Assembly: GCF_029931775.1 (NCBI RefSeq) | Contig: NC_079322.1 | Coordinates: forward strand, 79,731,326 to 79,795,325 | Source: Euleptes europaea | Taxonomy: Eukaryota; Chordata; Lepidosauria; Squamata; Sphaerodactylidae | Length of the DNA: 64,000 nt | Reading direction: 5' to 3' | Shown here: in pieces, positions 53,649-64,000 of the stretch | Position numbering within the stretch: position 1 is the first letter of the stretch | Layout of the letters: the number at the start of each line of letters is the position of its first letter | Program-made: the position numbers and the translations under genes | Notes under the pieces: model-generated | The model's database searches: none | What the model was told of the DNA's origin: nothing | The model's input: only the letters and a program-made list of their open reading frames with translations

Positions 53649-53736
53649 CTCGTGGTGTGGTCACGCGTGGGCCGGCCTCTGCTCTGCACTGCCCCTCCTG
53701 AGAACAGGACGCTGCGTGGAACTTTGCCAGGGGAGG
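53649..53736 (+). other. Candidate 5' UTR exon
   Basis: A strong pyrimidine tract and CCCCGCAG acceptor precede 53649, and GGGGAG|GTAAGG follows 53736. The 88 bases show no start codon in a useful context and no known protein. It could be an alternative 5' exon of the gene that starts in the 46-kb island. Confidence 0.35.
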
Positions 53737-54914
53737 TAAGGAGACCCCCGGGGCAGCAGTGGGGTTGCAGTAGTGGGGCCTGGATTCTACCCCTGGGTAG
53801 ACCTCAGAGCGGCTGGATCTGAGATTTCTGCTCTGCCCTTGGCAGAGGAAAGAAGACACATGGCGCGGCTGGGAGGATGGATCAGTGTTACGGGGTGGGG
53901 AGGTGTCTCCTCATGTTTATCCCAGCAAGGTTTAGAAGGCTGCTGAGCTGTCCCCCCCCCCCCCCGCAGTCTTCTGGGACCCCAGTAGCTGTGCAGTAGG
54001 CTGCCTGCAGTGGTCCTTCCAGTGTTGAGCAGGATGGGGGTGGGGGCCATATGCTTTGCACAGTCAGGATCTGGCCCTTGGCTGTGTTGGGGCTGGGAGG
54101 GAATTTCCTCCCTGGACTGAAGATACTTTGGGGAGGGGGGGAGATTCCCTGTCCCTACATAATGGTGTGGGGCTCCAGTCTCTGGACGTCTCTGGCTCTC
54201 AAGATGTCTTTGAAAGGGAGGGTGGGCGGTGCCGGCTGGCTCTTCTGGGAGGTGAGGGGAGAGAAGGGCAGATGGGGGAGATGAGTCTGGAGTAGGTAAT
54301 TTGCCCCCCCCCTTTTTTTTAGTTCCCACACATGGCACATTTTACCAAATGTATTCCAAATGGTTACCCCCCCAAAAAATTAAATTAATGTCATGACTGG
54401 TTAACTCCTGTTGAGCACAGAGTTTGGGGGGGGGGTGCTTGTCTGCTGCCCCTTCCAGGGTGAATGGGTCAGGAGCCCCTCCGTGTCCGGGATCTGAGCT
54501 TTTCCACCAGAGAACTTCCTGGGGGAATCCCCCCCACCCCGTGGTTCTGGCAGTCCTTCACCCAGTGGCCCCCAATGTAGTACCTAGCCAGGGTTTTCCT
54601 GGCGCCCTCTTCCTTTGTCCCCAAAGCACGTTTGGGGGGGGGGGCTTCAGAGGAGCCTGGGAGCCCCCCCATCTGTGTCTGCGGAGAGCCCCCAGAGGGA
54701 AACAGCTTCCTCCACGGTAGGATGAGGCTTGGCCGGGGACCTCCCAGAGTTCAGTTCAACTTCCCAACATTTTGAAACTGGTTCTCCCCCCCCACCCTTT
54801 GACAGCCATTTTGTGGTGTCACCAGATTCCACAAGTTCTACAGGATCCCTGCAGTGATCAGTTGATCCCGGTCACTGTTGTTTTTACAAAGGTTCTGATG
54901 CTGTTTATGCAGCA

Positions 54915-55275
54915 TGTTACGTCGCGTGGGCGATACGCGAAGAACGGAGACGGAGTTCCAACAGCAAACGCTTTATTAGGAACAGGCAGAGCAGAACTAA
55001 CTATGGTGACCGGACCTCTGCTTGCATGCCCGCTTGGCCGCCTGCGGCCGCTCCCCCCCAAGTCCGTGATTGGGAGGGAGAACCCCAGAAGCCAATCGGA
55101 ACATGCAGTTCAGGAGCGGGGGGGACGGACTCCAAGCTCCACAAGGTGCCTGTTTCCCCTTGATGCAACACAAGGTGCCTGTTTCCCCTTTTGTCCCACA
55201 CAAGGTGCCTGTTTCCCCTTGAACCCTTCCTTGAACCCCTTTTGTCCCACACAAGGTGCCTGTTTCCCCTTCCGA
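54915..55275 (-). mobile_element. LTR-like fragment with tandem repeats, reverse orientation
   Basis: Starts TGTTACGTCGCG on +, with TTTATT near 54971 (AATAAA on the - strand) about 60 bases inside, the same geometry as the LTR at 44125. The far half consists of four imperfect copies of a unit with ACAAGGTGCCTGTTTCCCCT, spaced about 30-52 bases, from 55139. The distal end and any target duplication are not resolved, so this is a fossil fragment of uncertain family. Confidence 0.5.
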
Positions 55276-55312
55276 TTGTCCTTAGGGTGCCTCTCGGGGC
55301 CGGCCATCTGCA

Positions 55313-55497
55313 GGCTGGGCAATTCCTGGAGGTTTTGGGGATGGAGCCTGGGGAGGGAGGGGCTTGGGGAAGGGAGGGACCTCAGCCGCGCATGATGCCA
55401 CAGGGCCCACCCTCGGGAGCTGGCAGTTTACTGACTTCTGGAGATCAGGCACAGTTCCGGGAGATCTCCAGGCCCCACCTGGAGGTTGGCAATACTG
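55313..55497 (-). repeat. MITE-like repeat (GTTGCCAACCT family), reverse
   Basis: GGCTGGGCAATTCCTGGAGG at the left and CCCCACCTGGAGGTTGGCAA at the right are the family's two ends in reverse orientation. Confidence 0.7.
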
Positions 55498-58400
55498 GTT
55501 GCCTTCTCCCTTTTTTTGTTGCCATATTAATGGAGGGAGGAGGAGTACAGAAGAACGGGGGCGTTGCACGCAGGAGCCTGGGTGCCCCGGGCATGGTCTC
55601 GCAGGGTCTTCTCCTGCGTGAACCCCTCCAAAAGGAAAAGGCCCAGCCTGAGGCAAAAGGAAAAGGCTTGCCAGCACCCTGCTGGATTGTGCCCACTTAG
55701 TTTGCCGGTGATGTGTGGGTGGGCAAAGAGAGTCCCGTGGGCTCCTCAGGTCCCTTTCTGGAGGAAAATCGCCAGTTGGAGATGGGGGGGACGGGGGACC
55801 TTGGCAGGTGTTCGCTGTACCGCCACCCTTCAAAAGCAAGCTGCCGGGAAGAGAACCTTCCTGCCTTTCACATCCCCCTGGGGTTCTGGGGTTGCTGGGC
55901 ACCTCTGACCCCGTCTGGGCGACCCCGAGGGGCAGCCGGGAGAAACCCACCGGGCATACCCAGCCCACCTCTCCCTGGCCCCACACGACCTCATTAGGCC
56001 AGACTCCCACCGGGCCGGGCTGTTTTCCTGGGCTGCCTTCCAGGCTTGTGCGCTGGCCAGGAACGGCAGGCTTCCCTGGGAAGGGTCCGGAGAGCGGGCT
56101 CCTCGGCGCTTGCCCCCTCCCTCCCCTGCCTGCTGCCTCCCGCCATTCCCGGAATTAACGCAGTGCCCTCGGGGCAGGAGGCCAGAGCCTCCTTTCATGT
56201 TCTTTGGGGTCACTGGAGGGCGTTGGGGATGGGGGTGGGGGGCTCACATCAGCCTCCAGATCTCTGCAGCAGCCGAGGTCTCTCTCTTAGGGGGCCCTGG
56301 GCCAGCAGGGTGGGGGAGCATTCCCTGGATCCAGCCTCCCCTCCCACCCCCAGAAAGGGCACAGCAGCCTTCCTCGTGAGTCTTTGGCACCTGGAGCTGG
56401 CAAAGACTGCCGAGGCAGAGAGCAGGCCGGGCGTCTCTGCCTCTTTCCTGCCAGAGGAGACCTCTTGGAAACTCATGGCTGTCCTCTGCCTCTGTTCCCT
56501 TTGCAGAAGGGATTGGGCCCACCTCGCAGGGGGCTGTGAGGGTGAGCGGCAAAGAGGCCTCCAGTGAGCCAGATGCCCGGGGTCCTGTGAGAGTGGGTGC
56601 TGGCACTGCCCCAGAGCCCGGAGGGCCACTGGCTGTATGGAGACAGGAGCAGCAGGAGGCCTCCCTCGCCACCCCCCTCCCGGTCTGCCAGGAGCTGTTA
56701 GGTTGGGGCAGGACGGGGGAAACTCATAGGGGAGTTGGGCCTGCTGTGGTTTTGGCAAGGGGAGAAGGGGGCAAGGGGGTCGGACTTGATGACCCTGGTG
56801 GTCCCTTCCAACTCTATGATTCTAAGGTTTTTTGGGGGTGGGGACTTCCACCTCCCTTGGCTGTAGGTCACCGACCGAGTTGCCCAGGGGGACTGTTGGG
56901 TAGAGCTGAGCGGGATCTGCTCTGCCCCATGCGGTGATTTCCCAGCGGGGAGGAGAGAGTGAGCTGGCCAGCCACGGAGAAGGGGGCAGTCTAGAGGACT
57001 GAGCAGAGATTGTCCAGTGGGGTTGCCCCAGGGCCTCTTGGCTGCGGTGGGGCCTTGCCTGGGGCGCCCCACTTCTTTGGAGGCAGAAGCAGCTGGCCGT
57101 CTCCTGAACTCAGGGCAAGGGTGCTTCCGGGGGGCACTGCGGGCCAAGGACCCCAGCGCAAGCACACGGGGGGGGGCACCTGGAGGACGTGAGTGGGAAG
57201 CGGGCACAAACCTGGGGCAGGGATGGAGCTGGGGAGGCTCTCCTCCGGGAGAGAGGCCGGGGCACAGCCCCCCTTTTGGCGGGGGCTTGTCCTCTCTGCC
57301 CCTGGAGAGCTCGGTGCCCCTCTGTGCCAGGGAATGGGAGCTCCTGTGCCCGTGGCACGTGGCTGATCACCAGGACCCCTGCAGGGCTGGGCCCACGAAG
57401 CATTGTGGGGGGGGGGTTGATGGGTGTAATTAAGCAGGCTGGGTTTTTTCCCCACCCTTTCCTCCCCCCTCAAGCCTGCTAGTTTGGAGTGGTTCTGGGA
57501 TAATTGCCCCCTTTGGCGTCTGGGGCCACAACTGGGAGGGGCTGCTGGTCTCTGTCGAGCACGGCTGGCAGTGGGGGTGTGTGCCCCCCTCCTGGGCTGG
57601 GCTGCTGCTTGCTGACAGAGCAGCCAGACCGGGTGTGCCCGGGGTCGGGGGGGGGGGAGGCAAAGGCTGGCCCGACCTTCTCTGCCCTCCCACGTGGCCC
57701 CTCTTGCCGCAGCAGAAGGGGGGCCCCCGCCTGCTTCTCCAGCTGCTGCTCTGCTCTGCTCACCTGTGGGTGGCCTCGGCCTGGGAGGGGCTGAGGCTGC
57801 AGCCGGTTTTGGGCTGCAGAGGGCCGCCCGCGCCTGCTCCTGAGCACCTGTGTGTGTGTGGGGGGGAGGGGGACCAGAACCCGAAAGGAGCTCCCTGCTC
57901 CTAGGGGCCGGGCATGAGAGCCAGAGGGGTTCCAGCCGTGCCTACTGTCCCTGCACCGAGGTGCTGGAGGGAGCGGGGATGGTTTGGTCTGGCTTTGTGT
58001 GGAGGGGAGCTGAACAGGAGGAGACCAGGTGCAGCGGGGGGGGGGCGTCTTGCCAAGGGGCGGGACTTGGCCATGGCTCCCACCCCCCATCTAGGAAAGC
58101 CTCCCACCTCCGAGTTCCTGGGGGTGCAGGCCTGTCCTTCTGTGCTTGTCCTGCCCACCTCAGACCTTGGGGCTCCTTCAGGCGGGTCTCGGGGTGCCCC
58201 TGAGTGATGCAGGGGGTGGGGGTGGGCCAGCCCCCCTCTGCTCCTGGGGCGCAAGGAGTGAGTGCTTCTGCCAGGAAGGTGGCCGGCCGGCCAGCCTTGC
58301 CTGGATGGCACAGTGGGGGCACCAAGGGCTTGGCTTTGCCCCACCCTGGAAGAGGAGTCCTCACCCTCCCACATTCGCTGTGGGGTGTTCCTTGCCCACG

Positions 58401-59814
58401 GGGCATTTGGGGGCATTGGCACGCTAGGGGGGTGGCTATCTGTTCTTGCCCTTCCCCTCCACTGCCAGTGCGCCACTGGGGTGAAGAAGGGCACTGGGAA
58501 CGGCAGAACTCCACACACACCCTGCCCCCCCGACTGAGTGCCCTCTGAAGACACAGGCCAGGCCGAAATCCTCTTCCGTGTGTGTGAACGTGGCGTGTGT
58601 GTGTAGGGGTGGGTGTGTGCGTAGGGGGCACCCAGCTATCCTGCAGTCGCATGCTGAGGAAGTTGAGTGCCTGTGTGGCTGAGGGGCGGGTGGTGGGCTG
58701 CTTGTGGAGGGAGGGGCACGGTGGGACAGGCGGCATGGCCACGCACACCAACCCCGTTTCCCCACACACCCCTCTCCTTGGAGGGCTGTCTCTCTTTGGA
58801 AGGGAGGGTCTCTCTTGTTCCCTCTGGAGTCGGGACACAGCATGGCCGTGCCCGAGGTGGGGGGTGGGGGGGGTCTGTTTTGAATGGCCTTCTCAGCCTA
58901 CGAATGTGGCCACGGAGCAGCTTTGCACTGGGGCTGGGAGCCATGCCCTCCCCGTGGCTCCCTGAGCCCCCCTCCTTGTGCTTCTTCCTCCCTGCGGGGG
59001 TGGGGGGCTGGCTGGTTCAGGAGAGCTGGGCCACCCGCCTGCCTTGTGCCTGGCCAGGGCTGTGCCGCCGTGCAGGCCGCAGTGGCCAGGGAGCGCCCCT
59101 TGCCCACGTGGGGAGTGGCTGCCAGCTAAGTAGCACTTGCGGAGATCTTGGCACTCCTCAGGTTGTTTGCAGAAAGCCGCCTGTCTGTGGCGGAGGTTCC
59201 AGAACAAAGGCCTCCGCTGCCACCCTCCCCATTTCCTCCCCCCCTCCCTCCCTCCCTCTGGCTCAGGTTCTAAAGGGGGGGGTGTAGCCGTCTGGCGGGA
59301 ATGTGCAGCCACGGAGGCCGGCGTGCAGGCACTGGGGGGGGGGCACCCCTTCTGTCTCCTGCTTGGGGGGAAGTGGCAGCTGCAGGAAGCTCTGAGGAGG
59401 GGGCTGTCCGGGCGTCCGGTCCCAGGGTGAGCCGTGGAGGGCAGTTTGGAGCCCTGGCAGAACTTCCGGAGCCAAGGGGGCCACGGGGTGAGTGAGAGGG
59501 TGCCTTGCTGGGGGGTCAAGAGGGGTGCCCGGGGGTGTGTGTGCCAGGGAAAGGGGGCTCCAGAGCACCCCGGTGGGCGCCTTACTCAGCCAGTGCTGCT
59601 CAGCCGCCTGGTGAGGGGCGAAAGTCAAGAGGGGTGATGCCAGCGTGCCACGTGTTTTGCGGAGTTCTTCCGGGCAACCTGGCCAGGCGGGACATGTGGC
59701 GGGGTGGCAGCAGCCCTGACTGGGGCTGAGGGGAAAGCAAACTTTGGAGGGAGTGGGCCTTGAACCCGGGGCTTCCAGTCAGAGACTGGGGTTGTAGAGG
59801 AGACCTCTTTCTCT
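55498..59814. other. Presumed intron, GC-rich
   Basis: A CR1 3' tail fragment lies at 56780-56823 (GGACTTGATGACCCTGGTGG). A short segment at 56507-56541 has a good acceptor (TTCCCTTTGCAG) and a GTGAGC donor but no recognisable product. The rest is chance open frames in G/C runs. Confidence 0.4.
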
Positions 59815-60150
59815 TGAAAGGAGCCAGCGTGGTACAGCAGTTAAGAGCGGTGGTTTGGAGCAGTAGAGTCTGATCTGAAGAACCGGGTTTGATACCCCAC
59901 TCCTCCACATGAGCTGCGAACACTAAACTGGTGAACTGGGTTGGTTTCCCCACGCCTCCACATGAAGCCAGCTGGGTGACCTTGGGCTAGTTACGATTCT
60001 CTCAGAGCTCTCTCAGCCCCACCTACCTCATAGGGTGCCTGTTGTGGGGAGGGGAAAGGAAGGTGATTGTAAGCCGGTTTGAGTCTCCCTTCAGTGGTAG
60101 AGAAAGTCAGCATATAAAAACCAACTCTTCTTCTCCTTCTTCTTCTAGAA
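59815..60150 (+). repeat. tRNA-derived SINE (family B), full-length forward copy
   Basis: GGAGCCAGCGTGGTACAGCA head, GGGTTTGATACCCC B-box region, ACCCAGCTGGGTGACC-type core (AGCTGGGTGACCTTGGGCTA), TTGTAAGCCGGTTTGAGTCT, ATATAAAAACCAACTCTTCT and a TTC/TCC tail. This is the best copy of the family in the window. Confidence 0.9.
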
Positions 60151-63100
60151 GAAACCCTTTGCCAAATTGGTGGGGGGGGGGGAGAGAGACTATGGAGGGT
60201 CCGGAACCTGCTCTCCACAGTGCCTGCTGTCTGTTCAGCTTATCCATACTGAGGAAAAGGCACTCCTTGTATGCTCAGAAGTACGGTTTCCTTGACCCAA
60301 GTGCTTGGCCTTCGTGACAGTTCCAGGCTGGGGGTTCTGTCCCACCTGCTCTGCTCCAGCCTGGTCCTGGCTTCCTGCAGGGGGGTCCCGCCATCTTTGC
60401 TGCTCCCCTCCCCCCATTCTGACTCTGTTTTCAAGGCCAGGATTGAGCCAAAGGAGCGGCTGTGAGCACAACCCCAGTTGTCTGATCGACAGTCTTCTTT
60501 CCACACTCCGGCCCCCTTGCCCCATTTATAAAATGGCCTACCTTCCAGGGTTCTTGCAAAATTCTCTGACAAAAACATGGAGAGCTTGGAACACTCTGGA
60601 AAAGCGCCTGGTCAATCCTGCTCAGAATGATAACGAGGAAAGCGCAGGAGTGTCTCTGAGCCTGCACAGAGTGCCTCGCCTTTCCCTCTGGACAGGTACA
60701 GCCAGAGGAGGAGGCTTTGGGCATCGGCTTTCCTGCTCTTTCGCCCAAAGCCCAGGAGATGCCCTGCTGGGAGCACCTTTGGCCTCCTTCCAACCGACCC
60801 CTCCTCCTGAAGGGCATGGGGGGGGGGTCCCCCCGGGGCCCTAGGCTGGCGGTGGTTTCTGAGCAGGGCCCTCCCTCCCTCTCACGAGCCACGGGACGCC
60901 CGTGAGTCATCCTCAGGGCACTCGGTGGAGGAGGAAGGGGGGAGAGCTATTTTTAACAGAGTGGGCGGGGTGGGGCTCTGCTGGCCTCGGCTTGCGCACT
61001 TTGGAGAAACCCTGGGGGGGGGTCTTGCCCCCGGGAGGACCGGGGGAGGCAGTGGGGGTGCTTTGGTAGGAGACATGCCCAGCCAGGGTAAGTTTGAGGA
61101 GGGGGCTGTGGTTCTCACTTCTGCCCGCTCCGCTGAGGGTGGGATTGATTTCTGTGCTTCCCCCTTCACAGGTGGGGGGCTGAGCCTGAGGCCACAGGTC
61201 CCCACCCCACCCAAGGAGCCGTGTGAGAGGCAGTGTGGGGGAGTGGTTAGGGGTCCTGGAGACCCTGCCTGGTAGCCTCAGAGGGTCTACATGTGTGTGT
61301 CGGTGTCCTGGATGCTGCCCTGAGCTCTTTTGTGGGGGGGGGGCTGAGAAGGTGGCCAGGTGCGCCCCCCTCTGCTGCAGCTGACTTATCCAGCCCACCA
61401 GTTCGTGGTGCCTGCTGTGTGGCTGGGCCAGGGGAAAAGGCAGCCTACTCCAGGCCCCTCCCCTCTGGCCACAAGCCTCCCCCCCCCCCGCGGCCCCGGC
61501 CAGCAGCACGGCCGAGCTGGTGACAGCAGAGCTTGGCCAGAGCTGCTGCACTGGACTGCAGGAGGTGAGCGCAGGATTTGATCCCTGTGGCGAGGGTCAG
61601 TTTCCCCCCCCCAGGCCGGGGCTCGGTTTTTGCTGTAAGAACAGGTCTCTGCCCCTTGTGGCTGCGGAGATCTGCCGGCCGCCTCCGACTCCCGGGCAGC
61701 TACCAGGACCTGAAAACCGGGTGCAGAGTGGAGAGCCGCCTGCCCGCCCGTGGGTAGAGCAGGTGTGGGTGGCACTGCAGGGACCCTCCTGGAGGAAACG
61801 TTTCTGCCTGTTGGCTGGAGAGTGAGTGGAAGCCACCGCGGGGCCTGGCCTGCTGCTGGGGCCGCTCCGGGTCAGCTGCGGGGGGGGGGGACTGGCTGAG
61901 ACTGTTGCATTTGCATCTGCTTCTCGATACCCCACACTTCTCCCCAGCCAGGACTCAGAGCAGTGTTGAAAGTTCTCCCCTCCTCCGTTTTCATACTACA
62001 ACATTTTGAGGTAGGCTAGGCTGAGTGTGGGATGGGCCCCAGGTGACCAAGGATGCTTCCATGGGGGACGTGGTGTGTTGACCCAGGGTGTGCCAGGCTG
62101 CCAGGCCACCACTCTGCCCGCTACACCACCCTACCTGTCACGTGGGGCCCGATTTGGACTGCTTGAGTGATAGGTGTCGGGAGAGGTGTGGCCTGGTACT
62201 TTGGGGGGGGGTGCTTTGTCCTGCAGCACTGGGATGAGGGTGGTCTGAGGGCCCGAGCGATGCTTTGGGTGGGTATGGGGTGATCCCAGTGGGACAGGTG
62301 TCGAGAGCAGCAGGACTCCCTCCCTGGGAAGCCTCTTTCTAAAAAGCCAAAGGGCTCAGGCCCTTCCTTCCCCAGAGTGGTTTATGAAAAGAGAGGGGCA
62401 CCCCGGAGTTGGGGGCACCCAGGGGTAGGGGAGCTGCCCCACTGCCTCCAGTCCCTGCCGGCTGCCAAACAGGGAGGAATGTGTTGGAAGCACCAGAGGA
62501 GAGGGGATTTGGGCCTGGCGGCGGCGGCAGTACTGGCAAGGAGGAGGTCGCTGGTGCGCTTGCTCTTGGCCTGTCCCACCCCCACCCCCTGATGTTCTGG
62601 GGGTGGGGGCTGAGCAGAGGCCAGCGTGGTCCGAGGGGCAAGTGGGCCTGTGGTGACTTTGCCCCATAATCGCCTTAGCTGGATCAGGCGGGCCAGCCGG
62701 GGCTGGCCCCTGGAATGTGACATTGCCCCCCCCCCCCCGCAGCACTGGCAGCCTGCAATTAATGCAGGTGGGGGGAGGAGGAGGAGGGTGGCCCCGCTGT
62801 GCGTCTCCTCTGACAAAGGGCTTTTGTCTGGGGTGGGGGAGTGGCACGGCCCCTCTCCTGGCTTCCAAACGGCCCCTGGCCAAGGCCGGAGAGCATCGGC
62901 CTGGGACGGAGCGCCCTGCGCGGAGCAGAGGGCTGCTGCTTCGGGCCTGGCAAGGTAGGTCGGGGTTGCGGGAGGGACCCGGGAGAGGCCAGGCGCCTGT
63001 GCAGAGGGTGTGCAAAGGGCTCTTTCCTCCCAGCAGGGCAAAGCAGCGGGGTGTAGTGGTCAGAGTGTCAAGCAGCACTTGGGAGAGCCCTCTCCAAATC

Positions 63101-64000
63101 CCGGCTCGGTCAGGAAGCTCACTGGGTGACAACCGTGGCTCAGTCGCTTTCGTGTGGCCTACCTCACAGGGGTGTTAGGAGGATGTCATGGAGGAGGAAG
63201 AGCCAAATATGTCGTCCAGGGCTTTTTAGAGGAAGGGGCGGGATACAGGAGGCGGGGTGCTCGTCAAAGCGATAAGGGTTCCATTTCTACCGGATCAGAG
63301 CATGGGGCTTCTGGACCTTCCTAAGACGATGCCTTTGCCTGAGGGGGTCTGCAAACGCTGCCTGCCCCCCCCCACGCGATTATTGTCCCTGTGACAGAGA
63401 CCGGGTCTCTCCCACCCCTGCTCTGATTGCTAGCCCCTCCCCCCATTCGTAGGTCTCTGAAGCCACCTCAGTATCACGCTGCCCGTGTCCACGTGATGGA
63501 GTTTGATGTGCTGCCCCTCCCCTCGTGAAGTGTCAGGTGCTTATTGTGGGGGGGGTGGGGGTCAGAGTGTGGGCAAGCTTAAGCCCTCTGCCCTTGACTG
63601 GCAAGAACGAGCAAAGGAGTGTCTGGTTTTAGTCCTTGAACTGAGCAGCATTTGTATGTTTGTGTTGGGGGGGGGCGGGCTCTGAACTGAGCCCCCACTG
63701 GCAGCCTATGGCTTGGGTCTGTGTCTGGAAGCCCTTTTTCCTGTTCCCAGCCACCTTGTATGGTGTATGGGGACAGGCACTTTGCACATGCTCAGAGGAA
63801 TGTTTTTACACCTGCTGGGCAGTGGCAGACTCTGCATGCAGTCAGGGACTTTCGCCCCAAAGTTCCTTTGTTTGCATTCCAGCCTAGTGTGTGTGGGGGG
63901 GAGCTCAGGCCAAGTGAGACCACATGGGGGGGGGGGTTTGCTGTAACTTTCTGTTTTCCCTGACTGCCCTTTAACTTCCAGTTTGCTGGGCTGGCGGGAG
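60151..64000. other. Presumed intron to window end
   Basis: MIR-like SINE pieces near 61975-62130 and 63050-63180. Donor-like sites at 61088 (CAGG|GTAAGT) and 62956 (GCAAG|GTAGGT) are not paired with convincing coding exons. No protein family recognised. Confidence 0.4.

Noticed and set aside
61077-61090. ATG followed by a strong GTAAGT donor as a first coding exon of SLC4A2
   Set aside because: No pyrimidine tract or acceptor upstream and the four residues do not match the SLC4A2 N-terminus as I know it.

Overview
The window looks like vertebrate nuclear DNA from a squamate reptile (lizard or related). It carries CR1-type LINE fragments, tRNA-derived SINEs, Penelope-like and hAT remnants, and GC-rich intron-split genes in the ASIC3-CDK5 order. 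In mammals that order continues to SLC4A2. Species cannot be fixed from the sequence. Most long open frames in the GC-rich parts are chance frames, not genes.

Layout. 1-11 kb: no host gene seen; a LINE reverse-transcriptase remnant, an L1 fragment, several SINEs, a solo LTR and a Penelope-like terminal palindrome. 11.1-15.74 kb: a CpG-island promoter and a spliced, apparently non-coding snoRNA host gene on +. Its introns carry one SNORD49-like and two SNORD65-like box C/D snoRNAs, the set that in human sits in the SNHG29 host on another chromosome. 21.9-33.3 kb: an acid-sensing ion channel gene on +, best read as ASIC3, with 11 coding exons giving about 523 residues and ending in a PDZ-binding VTRL. 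33.98-40.58 kb: CDK5 on -, with 12 coding exons giving exactly 292 residues and one U12-type AT-AC intron. ASIC3 and CDK5 converge tail to tail. 41-46 kb: repeats (Penelope-like reverse transcriptase, MITE-like copies, a second solo LTR, a CR1). 45.95-47.2 kb: a CpG island that probably holds the first exon of the next gene on +, inferred to be SLC4A2 from synteny only. 47-64 kb: no recognisable coding exon; a 2.4-kb hAT copy with terminal repeats and target duplication, an LTR fragment, SINEs and a few exon-like segments that may be 5' UTR.

How the genes relate. ASIC3 is a plasma-membrane proton-gated sodium channel subunit. CDK5 is a proline-directed kinase acting with p35/p39. The snoRNA host feeds ribosomal RNA 2'-O-methylation. 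They are neighbours, not a pathway. The strongest observations are the snoRNA host with a duplicated SNORD65 unit next to ASIC3, the U12-type intron in CDK5, a duplicated ZNF143-like promoter motif at CDK5, and several transposon copies with readable ends. I saw nothing that amounts to an undescribed molecular system.
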